Positions 44,448 to 52,834 of a DNA stretch of 64,000 bases are shown in pieces; within the stretch, counting starts at the first letter, position 1; each line of letters begins with the position of its first letter. The position numbers and the translations under genes are program-made. Origin of the DNA: Bacteroidales bacterium (GTDB lineage Bacteria > Bacteroidota > Bacteroidia > Bacteroidales > Lentimicrobiaceae); assembly GCA_022837485.1 (NCBI GenBank), contig JALHHH010000002.1:6943-70942 (forward strand). Direction: 5' to 3'. Under the pieces are notes generated by a model. It saw nothing but the letters and a program-made list of their open reading frames with translations, ran no database searches and was not told the origin of the DNA.

Positions 44448-46052
44448 TTATTGCTTTAACAGATTGTCTTTTATGAAAACCGTTGCATTGTTAATTCCCG
44501 AAAGAAAGTCGCTGTGTGTGGCAAGTCCCTGCCTTACACGGTATTCATGGGGGAAATTTCCTTTTTTCAGGTGCATGAAAAGGGTATGGTATGCAAGGGC
44601 ATTCGTACCTTCGTCGGTGATGTCGAGATACCATTTTAGCTCCTTACTTTCCGGAAGTACGGAACAATCGAACCCTGCATCGAAGAGCATGCATGCAGTA
44701 AAGATTTCCGACAGGGAACCGGCCATTCCCGTCAGACTGCTTCCGGCATTTCCGTTGGCTCCGATAACGGCATAACGTCCGCCGGTATTTACCCTGAAAT
44801 TCTGTTTTATTTCTTCCGTAAGCTGTATTATATCGTTTGCACTCAGTGTACTGCCGGTATACGGGATTTCAACGAACAGCGACTGCGGAAGTCTCATTCC
44901 GAGAATATTGCCTTTCATCAGCGCCAGCAGGTTTTCGGATGCTCCTTCCGGATCGCTAAGGGGACGATCGTGCAGGAATACAAACAGGGGATAGGTTCGT
45001 GTTTCCAGGGCATACCCTTCCGGGGTCAGCACGCGGTAAGGCTGTGCAGTGCCGGAGATGGTAAAATCGTGTACGTCCCCGTGTGAAAGCGTGGCGGTAA
45101 GGGGTGCCGGTTCTCCTTCGCCGGGGTAGTTCTGGTTGCGGAAGGCGGCTCCCATAAAGCGGAAGGCCTCCGGAAGCGACTTATGCCAGTAATCCCAGGT
45201 ATGTGCTCCGTTTCTCACCCTGTACTCGTGATTAATGTTTTCCTGCCGAAGGATGAGGTGAAGCGCATTGTTCGTTTCCGAAAGGCTCTCCTCGTCGTCG
45301 CCGCAGTCGATGAAATAGCGCTGGCCGCTCAAAGCCGGATCGTTTGGATTGGTAAAGAAATGGAACGGACTGTATTCAAGGAAGTACGGACTCAGTCTGT
45401 CGTTGCCCGATTTGCCCGGAGATCCGAATACCGGACCCCACTGCACATCGTATACCGACTGAGGTTCAGCCAGGTACTGCTCGTCGGTGCGGAACGACAT
45501 GCTTAACACTACTGCCGTTCCGAAAAGTTCCGGATTTTTGGCAGCAAGGATAAGAGCGCCGTACCCTCCCATGGAATAGCCCATGACGGCCCGCTGCGAA
45601 GCATGCCCTTCGGTTCTGTAGAGAGAATCGATGTGCGGCATAAGCTCCTGCGTTAGCATATCCATAAAGGGATAGTTTCCGTTGTATTTATTCACCCAGT
45701 AGGTGTTGAATCCCTGCGGCATCACATAGATTACCGGACCGGTTTCCGCCGCATACAGGTCGGCATGGTAGCGGATGTTTCCGCCCTGGTACCAGGCTTT
45801 TTCGTTGTCGCCGAAGCCGTGCAGCAGGTAAACCACGGGGTATGATTTCGTTGTATTTTCATATTCTGCAGGAAGCAGCACGGCATAGCCGATGGGGCGT
45901 TTCAGTATGCTGCTGTTCACCGATTGCCCGGTTTGCAGGCGTTCGAAGGCCGGAACGGGCTCATCGTGCTCACGGGTCCGGTCGCATCCTGAAAAACTCA
46001 TCGGGATAAGCGCCAGGGAAAGCAGATAAAAACACCGTGCCGGAGCCTTCAT
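44448..46052 (-). CDS. Esterase lipoprotein with a second, degenerate hydrolase domain (esterase A)
   Basis: This 534-aa paralogue of the next gene has a lipobox SFSGC at Cys23. Domain 1 keeps YPVVYLLHGFGDNEKAW, nucleophile Ser160 in VMGYSMGGYGA, and His in VRNGAHTWDYW. In domain 2 the elbow reads AVIGANGNAGSSLTG, with Asn in place of the nucleophile Ser, though a His remains (GLATHSDF). The stop of the upstream gene and this start share one base (TAATG), a sign of translational coupling. As a lipoprotein it is likely held at the outer membrane, whereas esterase B may be soluble in the periplasm. Confidence 0.85.
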   Translation of the reverse strand: MKAPARCFYLLSLALIPMSFSGCDRTREHDEPVPAFERLQTGQSVNSSILKRPIGYAVLLPAEYENTTKSYPVVYLLHGFGDNEKAWYQGGNIRYHADLYAAETGPVIYVMPQGFNTYWVNKYNGNYPFMDMLTQELMPHIDSLYRTEGHASQRAVMGYSMGGYGALILAAKNPELFGTAVVLSMSFRTDEQYLAEPQSVYDVQWGPVFGSPGKSGNDRLSPYFLEYSPFHFFTNPNDPALSGQRYFIDCGDDEESLSETNNALHLILRQENINHEYRVRNGAHTWDYWHKSLPEAFRFMGAAFRNQNYPGEGEPAPLTATLSHGDVHDFTISGTAQPYRVLTPEGYALETRTYPLFVFLHDRPLSDPEGASENLLALMKGNILGMRLPQSLFVEIPYTGSTLSANDIIQLTEEIKQNFRVNTGGRYAVIGANGNAGSSLTGMAGSLSEIFTACMLFDAGFDCSVLPESKELKWYLDITDEGTNALAYHTLFMHLKKGNFPHEYRVRQGLATHSDFLSGINNATVFIKDNLLKQ

Positions 46053-47632
46053 TATAAAGCCGTTTTAGAGTTTATGCGCTGAACCAAAGGTTCGATAGGT
46101 TTATCGTCGTAAACCACGTACGATTTGAAATAAATCCTGAAATCGGGATGCTGATTCACCCATCGCACCTCGATGTGGTGCTTTGCCGATGGAAGCCGGT
46201 AGTTATGGTAGATGTCGTATTTGCGGACGATGTAGTCGAATGGCATCTTCACCTGTTCTATCTTCTCACCGTCGATGTATATATCCAGAAGTGCGGTAAA
46301 GTCGCGGGTTTCGTCGATGCAGCGGCTTTTTACATTCCCCAGGATTACGATTCCGGTGCCTTCAAAATCTATTTCGATGCTGTTTTCCAGGTGATCGGTG
46401 CGCACCAGCAGTTCCTTTACGGGATACATACCGGGGAACGACTCCTCGAACCGCAGCATCTCCGGTTGCTGTATCCGTATGGTGATGTTATCGCCATCGG
46501 TGCTTCCCCCGTTGGCTTCTATCTGCTGCAGGGCATGTTTCAGGCTGAGGTCGTACACCTGGTTCAGGCTAAGGTCGGAATACGGGAAGGTAAGGGGTTC
46601 GGCTTTTTCGATGGCCGGTTTCCAGAAGCCGGGGATGTTGCTGTAACCCAGCATTACGCCCAGAATGCCTGCTGCCGTGGCCGGGTTGCAGTCGCTGTCC
46701 TGCCCGCAGCGGGTGGCAATGTCCATGGTTTTGTAAAAGTCTTTGTTGCCGTAGAGAAGTCCGATTACCACATAAGCGGCATTCACCGATGCATCGATGT
46801 TGAAGGCATTGAATACGCCTTCAGGACACCCTTTTTCGGATGTATGCTTTTTCTCCACCTCATACCAGCACTTTTTCCAGTCGTCGGGGTACTGACGGTG
46901 CCACTGAATCACATCGCTGATTACCTGGTGGAATTTGCTCTGAGGCGGGATGGGCTTGAGTCCCTGTTCGATAACGTAGGCGATGTTGTCGGAAATAAAG
47001 GCGGTGGCATACATCCCGGCCATGAATACGCCTCCGTACCAGCCGTCGCCGTAGTTCATGATGTGCCCCGTGCGGTCGCACAGTTCAGTAGCGCTGTTGA
47101 TCATGCCGGGGTGCATCAGTCCGGCAAAGTCGGCTTCTATCTGGAAGTCGATATCGTCGGCATGCGGGTTGTTGAGCCAGTGGCCCGATTCGGGAGGCAT
47201 TATCCCGTTAAGGATGTTGTAACGGGCAGCCTGGTTGGCATGCCACAGCTTGTAATCTTCGCGCGCAAATGCCAGGGCAAAGGAATCGGCAGGGGCATTG
47301 ACGCCGAATTTTTCTATCACCTGTACAAAGGTGAAATCCAGGTACACGTCGTCGTACAGACCGGGATCGAGTTCAAAGATTTCCGCAATGTAATCGTCGT
47401 ACCATACCATTTCCTGGTAGTCCTGAATCATGGTACCCTTGAATTTGAACTCGGTGGGTCCGCCGTAGGTGCATCCTATGGTTTGTCCGGCCCATCCGCC
47501 ACGGATTTTGTCGGCCAGCACCTCACGGCTTATCTGCACGGTTTCGGTGGGCGGGGATTTGTCCTTGTTGCCGGGACTGCAGGCCATCGCCAGCAGAAGA
47601 AATACCGGAAGGTATGCGGGTGTCTTTTTCAT
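46052..47632 (-). CDS. ADP-ribosylglycohydrolase-family lipoprotein (copy 3)
   Basis: This 526-aa protein has a lipobox LAMAC at Cys18. The ADP-ribosylglycohydrolase fold (about 35-390) begins IRGGWAGQTIGCTYGGPTEF. The usual N-terminal metal motif (S/T)DDT is replaced by YDDVYLD (93-99), and the C-terminal motif reads CGQDSDCNPATAAGILGVMLG (309 on). A C-terminal domain (about 395-526) looks like a beta-sandwich, also seen in copy 2. Family enzymes cut N- or O-glycosidic bonds at ADP-ribose. An exported form in a SusCD operon points to scavenging of ribosides instead of protein de-modification (inference). Confidence 0.88.
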   Translation of the reverse strand: MKKTPAYLPVFLLLAMACSPGNKDKSPPTETVQISREVLADKIRGGWAGQTIGCTYGGPTEFKFKGTMIQDYQEMVWYDDYIAEIFELDPGLYDDVYLDFTFVQVIEKFGVNAPADSFALAFAREDYKLWHANQAARYNILNGIMPPESGHWLNNPHADDIDFQIEADFAGLMHPGMINSATELCDRTGHIMNYGDGWYGGVFMAGMYATAFISDNIAYVIEQGLKPIPPQSKFHQVISDVIQWHRQYPDDWKKCWYEVEKKHTSEKGCPEGVFNAFNIDASVNAAYVVIGLLYGNKDFYKTMDIATRCGQDSDCNPATAAGILGVMLGYSNIPGFWKPAIEKAEPLTFPYSDLSLNQVYDLSLKHALQQIEANGGSTDGDNITIRIQQPEMLRFEESFPGMYPVKELLVRTDHLENSIEIDFEGTGIVILGNVKSRCIDETRDFTALLDIYIDGEKIEQVKMPFDYIVRKYDIYHNYRLPSAKHHIEVRWVNQHPDFRIYFKSYVVYDDKPIEPLVQRINSKTAL

Positions 47633-47635
47633 GAT

Positions 47636-49279
47636 TTACAGTGCTGGAAGAGGGTTAACCGGAGGATTTTCAGAATACACGATCAGATCGTTGATCCGTA
47701 TCTCGTAATCGGGATGCGGATTGTTCCATTTCAATCGTACGTCGTGGTGCCCTTCGCTGAGCTGATATTTCCAGGCCGGCTCCAGACGGCGTGAGGTGTT
47801 TTTCATCGGAAGGTATACCGTTTCGTCCAGACTGCCGTCGATGTATACTTCCACTTCGGCTACGTAATTGTCGTCAAGCTCTGCCAGGCCGAATACTTCG
47901 GAGCCCAGTCTCTTTGCGATGCGGTCGATGTAATCCGGATCCACCTTCGAGCGTTTTACCATGTTCCCGTAAAGGATGTACCCGTTGCCGGTAAACGAGA
48001 AGCCGAAGCTGTCGGTAATGGACCGGTCGATCTTCTCCCGGGCGATGGGGTGGGTGTTTACAAAGTTCTGTTCATAAGCCACGGGTCTGGGATCTTCGTA
48101 AGGGACAGACACTCCGTTTTCATCCACGGATCCGCCGGCACGTTCAATCATGCCGAGTGCGTGTTTGTAGCTTAGTTCGTAAGCCCTGGCGAGCGACATC
48201 TCCGTACTCTCAAAGTTCAGAGGTTCGATCTCCTGCAGCGGTTTTAACCAGAACTCCGGTATGGCTTTGTAGCCGTGCATTACACCGAGTACTCCGCCGG
48301 CTGTGGCGGCGTTGCAGTCGGCATCCTGTCCGCAACGGGTGGCAATATCCACCGAACGGGTGAAGTCGCCCTGTCCGTAAAGCAATCCAATGGCTACATA
48401 CGCCGAGTTGATCTTTGCGTCGATGTTGAACGAAAGGTAAACCCCTTTCGGACAGCCCACGTCGCGGTTCCATTTTTTCTGGAGCTCGAACCAGGTTGCC
48501 TTCCAGTCGTCGGGATACTGCTTGTGCCAGGCAATTACATCGGCGATGCATTCGCGGAAGGAGGTACCTTCGGGAATGGTCTGCGCGGCTTTTTCAACGA
48601 TAAAATTCACATCGCCGGAGGCAAAGGCCAGGGAATAGAGCGAAGAGACAAACACCCCGCCGTACCAGCCGTCGCCGCTGTTCATGATGTGCCCCACCCG
48701 GTCGGCAATTTCGGTGGCATGGTTTACCATGGCGGGAGCCATCAGCCCGATGAAGTCCGATTCAATCTGAAAGTCGAGGTCATCGGCATGGGGGTTGTTG
48801 AGCCAGTGCCCGGTATGCGGGGGCTTCAGACCTCTGAGGATGTTGTAGCGCGAAGCCTGGTTGGCATGCGCCAGGTGGTATGCCGTATTTGCCCAGTACG
48901 AAGCTATGGTGTCGGTACTTACGTCGAGCCCGTATTTTTCGAAGACATTCACAAAGTTCAGGTCGGTGTAGATGTCGTCGAACAGCCCCGGCTTTTTGTC
49001 CCACCAGTATTTAACGTAGTTTTCATGCCAGGGAATGATCTGGTATTCGTCGATGATGGAACCCTGGTATTTAAATTCAACCGGAGCTCCGTAAACCACT
49101 CCTATGGTTTGTCCGGCCCATCCTCCCATAATTTTATCCTTCAGCTGCTCATGGGTCATGGCAATGGAGGTTCCGGCCACAGGTGCGGACGTTTCGGGTG
49201 CGGAGCAGGACGAAAGCAGGCAGGCGGATGCTGCCACAATGGAGAGGAGAGCGAGTTTTGTTATCTTCGGTTTCAGCAT
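47636..49279 (-). CDS. ADP-ribosylglycohydrolase-family lipoprotein (copy 2)
   Basis: This 547-aa protein has a lipobox LLSSC at Cys25. The hydrolase domain starts IMGGWAGQTIGVVYGAPVEF and has FDDIYTD (100-106) at the first metal site and CGQDADCNAATAGGVLGVMHG at the second. HADDLDFQIESDF and NSGDGWYGGVFVSSLYSLAF are shared with copy 3, so the two are recent relatives. Its C-terminal beta domain (about 405-547) ends GHHDVRLKWNNPHPDYEIRI. It begins 12 bp after copy 1 and ends 3 bp before copy 3. Confidence 0.88.
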   Translation of the reverse strand: MLKPKITKLALLSIVAASACLLSSCSAPETSAPVAGTSIAMTHEQLKDKIMGGWAGQTIGVVYGAPVEFKYQGSIIDEYQIIPWHENYVKYWWDKKPGLFDDIYTDLNFVNVFEKYGLDVSTDTIASYWANTAYHLAHANQASRYNILRGLKPPHTGHWLNNPHADDLDFQIESDFIGLMAPAMVNHATEIADRVGHIMNSGDGWYGGVFVSSLYSLAFASGDVNFIVEKAAQTIPEGTSFRECIADVIAWHKQYPDDWKATWFELQKKWNRDVGCPKGVYLSFNIDAKINSAYVAIGLLYGQGDFTRSVDIATRCGQDADCNAATAGGVLGVMHGYKAIPEFWLKPLQEIEPLNFESTEMSLARAYELSYKHALGMIERAGGSVDENGVSVPYEDPRPVAYEQNFVNTHPIAREKIDRSITDSFGFSFTGNGYILYGNMVKRSKVDPDYIDRIAKRLGSEVFGLAELDDNYVAEVEVYIDGSLDETVYLPMKNTSRRLEPAWKYQLSEGHHDVRLKWNNPHPDYEIRINDLIVYSENPPVNPLPAL

Positions 49280-49291
49280 GACATGGATTTC

Positions 49292-51283
49292 TTAGGGGTA
49301 AACACTCAATTCGGTGATGGATGTGAATGCCGATACATTTTTGGTGTATTTGTTCCAGTGATCCTGAACCATGGCATCGCCCAGGATGCGGATGCCTTTG
49401 GTGGTTACCGGGTCAAACTTCAGCACGTACTCGGCGTAATGGGGCTGAATAAAAACAATATCTGAAGCAGGAAGGGGAGGGCTGAGGGTATAGTTCTCAA
49501 CCGGAGCCCACCTCCCTGCTTCGTTCAGATATTGCACACTAAGAGAAGTAAACCAACCACCAAACTCCTCCATGCCGCCGGTATTAAATACAATCATACC
49601 AACGGTTTTAGCTTCATTCCAACCATAACCATAATAATCCACTTTCGGGATTTTTGCTTTTGCGGCCAGGCTGTAGAATACCGAGCCCGGTCCGTATATT
49701 TTTCCGTCGTTAATAACGTCCACCGTTTTGGCGTACAGCGATTTGCCGAACGTATACCAGCACGAATCCATCACGCTTTCGTTCATGGTTCTTACGTTGC
49801 TGAAGATGGTATCGGCACCGGTTGCCAGGTTTTCGCCCCTTACCAGCAGGCTGAAGGTACGTTCCTGCACCTGCTTCCCGTCGCCAATCTGCAGGGTCAG
49901 TGCATATTCTCCTTCGCGGGATGGTGTTCCCCACAGCTTTCCCGCTTTGAATTCCAGTCCCGGAGGAAGGGTTCCCTTTACCATAGACCAGTTGTAGATT
50001 TTGTTGGCATCGGTATAGAAGGTGAAGTCTGCCGGTTTGCCTTTTTCCAGCACGGGGTCGGGGCCGTAGTAGAATTCCATGGGTGCCCTGAACGCCGCAT
50101 CGGGTATTATGGTGATGATCTCGCTTCCGGGTTTTCCTTTCACCGATCCGCCTTTGCTTACGATCAGGTCGATGGCAGCCTGCATGGTGTTGTCGATGAT
50201 GCCGGAAATACTGGCATCGGGCAGGTCGTGGCGGGTGATGTTGATGTATTTGTCGTTGAAGGGTTTCTGCCATCCTTCCACAGGCAGGTAAAGGTTTTCG
50301 GGAAGGCCTTTCATGCCGTACATAACTCCCATCAATCCGGCCACGGTGGCGGCCTGGTTGTCGGCATCGAAGCCCATGGCACAGGAGAGGTCGAGCGTAC
50401 GCTGGAAGTCGCCCCCGCCGTATAGCATGGCCAGGATGGCACAGGCTCCGTTGAGGTTGGCATTCCAGATGGTTTTGGTCATATCGGGCTCACCGATGTA
50501 GTATTTCTTTGCCATTTCGTGCCAGGCCGCTTTCCAGTCGCCGGGATATTTGGCATGCAGGGCTATCATATCCCTGATGGTGGCGGCGTATCGTCCGTCG
50601 GCCGGAAGTTCTTTTAACCCTATTTCGATCAGCTTGCGGATGTCTTTTTCGAAGAAGGCGGCGGCATACATGGCACCATAGTGGATGGTAGGTTCCACGC
50701 CCCAGTCGTCGCTGGTGACGCGGGCAGCCCATTCCGATTTAGCGGCGGCATATTTTACCATGCCTGGAGCGGTAAATGCCCATATTTCGTTGATGAGCTG
50801 GGGGTCTATCTGATACCAGTGCGGATTCAGCAGCTTGTTGCCGGTAAATGGCGGAGTATAGCCGTAGTGCATCAGCCCGAGCGCCCCGCGGTTGGCCAGC
50901 CATACCCGGTCGCGGATGTGGTACATCCAGGCATCGCGCAGCTGTGCATAGGTGGGCTCGGGACCGTGCTTCATCATCTGCAGCAGGTACATGTATTCCA
51001 GGTCGGTGTCGTCGTCGGAGAAAGCACCGTCGTATTTCTTCAGCTTGTCGATGTTTTTGGTGTAGCCGTAGGGCCAGGTCTCCGGTCCGGGGGCATTCAC
51101 GTACTTATTTTCATGCGGCAATCCGTAAATATTGCCGATCATCTGGCCTATCCAGGCCGCTTCGATCCTGTCGCGCAGCTCGCTCTTGCTGATCTTCAGC
51201 GGTCGCGCAGCAAGCAGCAGCGAGGGCATAACAAGAAGCGCAACAAACAGTATGCAGCTTAAACGGAGGTTTGGTCTGGTCAT
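49292..51283 (-). CDS. ADP-ribosylglycohydrolase-family protein with Ig-like tail (copy 1)
   Basis: This 663-aa protein has a signal peptide (to about residue 26). The hydrolase domain (about 35-390) begins IEAAWIGQMIGNIYGLP and keeps a classic acidic motif FSDDDTDLEY (88-97); the second site is MGFDADNQAATVAGLMGVMYG (303 on). Residues of about 410-490 resemble a putative Ig (He_PIG) repeat: WSMVKGTLPPGLEFKAGKLW then GTPSREGEYALTLQI. A further beta domain follows (about 490-663). It differs clearly from copies 2 and 3, so the three paralogues probably have different substrates. It begins 12 bp after susD. Confidence 0.88.
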   Translation of the reverse strand: MTRPNLRLSCILFVALLVMPSLLLAARPLKISKSELRDRIEAAWIGQMIGNIYGLPHENKYVNAPGPETWPYGYTKNIDKLKKYDGAFSDDDTDLEYMYLLQMMKHGPEPTYAQLRDAWMYHIRDRVWLANRGALGLMHYGYTPPFTGNKLLNPHWYQIDPQLINEIWAFTAPGMVKYAAAKSEWAARVTSDDWGVEPTIHYGAMYAAAFFEKDIRKLIEIGLKELPADGRYAATIRDMIALHAKYPGDWKAAWHEMAKKYYIGEPDMTKTIWNANLNGACAILAMLYGGGDFQRTLDLSCAMGFDADNQAATVAGLMGVMYGMKGLPENLYLPVEGWQKPFNDKYINITRHDLPDASISGIIDNTMQAAIDLIVSKGGSVKGKPGSEIITIIPDAAFRAPMEFYYGPDPVLEKGKPADFTFYTDANKIYNWSMVKGTLPPGLEFKAGKLWGTPSREGEYALTLQIGDGKQVQERTFSLLVRGENLATGADTIFSNVRTMNESVMDSCWYTFGKSLYAKTVDVINDGKIYGPGSVFYSLAAKAKIPKVDYYGYGWNEAKTVGMIVFNTGGMEEFGGWFTSLSVQYLNEAGRWAPVENYTLSPPLPASDIVFIQPHYAEYVLKFDPVTTKGIRILGDAMVQDHWNKYTKNVSAFTSITELSVYP

Positions 51284-51295
51284 AGTTCAATGGTA

Positions 51296-52822
51296 TTAGT
51301 ATCCCGGATTCTGTTGGAGTTTGGAATTTGCACTCAGAGCGGTCTGCGGCAGGGGGAAGAGCTTTGCCGTCGGGCCCGAGGGCGGTTTGTTCCACCAGGT
51401 GTTTCCCCAAACGCCGAAGCGTATCTGATCCTGACGGCGGCGTGCCTCCCAGGCAAATTCACGCCCGAACTCTGCAAGCAGCTCCTGGGCGGTGATATCG
51501 GATGCCTGATAGGGCTGCAGGCCGGCACGGGTGCGTATCTTCTGCAGTTCGGGGTCGCCCAGCATCTCGCCTGTACGTCCCAGCCTCCACAGCGCCTCCA
51601 GCCTGGTGTATAGCACATCGGCATACCGGAAAAGTACAAAGTCGTTTTCCATGTCGATTACATAGTATTCCAGGTCTTTCTGGTATTCGTACTTGCAGCA
51701 GCGGGCGCCTTCCCAGCGCTTACGGGCACGGTAGTTTCCAATGGAAGGGGTGTACTGAAACCATACGGTATCGCCGTTCTCGATAAAGTATATGGGATTG
51801 CCGTTCATATCGTACTGCTGTCCGTAAAGGAAAGAGTTGCGGCGGATGTCGTTTTCTTCGAACGAGTTGAAGAACTCCGGCTCACAGACAAAGCCATCCC
51901 ACATCTCGCCCTTGAAGCCGAAGGTAGCACGGCTGGCGTCGTTCAGCGTAAGCGTATACCAGTAAAGCCTGTCTTTGGTGTACACGCTGTGGTTTACGAT
52001 TACGAAGATGTTCTCGCGGCTGTTTTCGTTTTTTACCCTGAAATTGGCGAAATAATCGTCTTCAATGCTGTAGGCGTTCAGATCAATAACCTTGTCGCAG
52101 GCTTCAACGGCCTTATCGTACATCGGCACTCCGATCCACTCTTCGGCATTCAGGTAGAGCTTTGCCAGTAGGGTCCACGCCATTCCTTTGGTCACGCGGC
52201 CGTAATGTGCCGGCGTAGGTTCCGCCTGCAGCAGATCGATGTTGCTCAGGATCTCCTGCTCAAGGAAGCTGAAGATAAACGCACGGTCTTTCTGTTCGGG
52301 CAGTTCTTTGTTGGTGAAGTCGGTTGTAAACGGGATGTTGCCCCAGTTGTCGGCACCCCAGTAGTAAAACAGTGCACGAAGAATTTTTATCTCGGCAACG
52401 ATGCGGTCTTTTGCTTCAAACTGTATCTCGGAGGATTCGGTTTCGTATATGACTTCATTGCAGGCGCTGATGCCTTCGAATACGAATTCATACGACTGGC
52501 GAAGGATTTTGTTGCTTGAGTTGAAACGGTGGGTGTGCAGTTCGTCCCAGCGTCCCTGTTCCCACCACAAACCGTCGTCGCGGCCCGGGATTACCATCTC
52601 GTCGGATGCGTTTTCGATCAGCGACCACAGCCTTTGCTCCTCGGGGAAGCGCTGCAGCTTGGTATATGCCCTTCCGGCGTTCATTAACACATCCCGTTCC
52701 GACTGGAAGAATTTGTCGAGGGGTATGGAGGAGTATACATCCTCCTCCAGGTCGGTGCAGGAGGTGAAGATGGCGACAACGGCCACCAGCAGGCTGATCA
52801 GAAGATATCGTTTTGTTTTCAT
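51296..52822 (-). CDS. susD: SusD/RagB-family nutrient-binding lipoprotein
   Basis: This 508-aa protein has a lipobox FTSC at about residue 22. The body is helical and TPR-like, as in SusD: LEEDVYSSIPLDKFFQSERDVLMNAGRAYTKL near the start, ILRALFYYWGADNWGNIPFTTDF in the middle, and a C-terminal RIRTRAGLQPYQ-like segment (KIRTRAGLQPY then FGREFAWEARRRQDQIRFG). SusD-like proteins cap the SusC channel at the cell surface and capture the ligand. It lies 12 bp after susC. Confidence 0.95.
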   Translation of the reverse strand: MKTKRYLLISLLVAVVAIFTSCTDLEEDVYSSIPLDKFFQSERDVLMNAGRAYTKLQRFPEEQRLWSLIENASDEMVIPGRDDGLWWEQGRWDELHTHRFNSSNKILRQSYEFVFEGISACNEVIYETESSEIQFEAKDRIVAEIKILRALFYYWGADNWGNIPFTTDFTNKELPEQKDRAFIFSFLEQEILSNIDLLQAEPTPAHYGRVTKGMAWTLLAKLYLNAEEWIGVPMYDKAVEACDKVIDLNAYSIEDDYFANFRVKNENSRENIFVIVNHSVYTKDRLYWYTLTLNDASRATFGFKGEMWDGFVCEPEFFNSFEENDIRRNSFLYGQQYDMNGNPIYFIENGDTVWFQYTPSIGNYRARKRWEGARCCKYEYQKDLEYYVIDMENDFVLFRYADVLYTRLEALWRLGRTGEMLGDPELQKIRTRAGLQPYQASDITAQELLAEFGREFAWEARRRQDQIRFGVWGNTWWNKPPSGPTAKLFPLPQTALSANSKLQQNPGY

Positions 52823-52834
52823 GGCCTGTAATGA

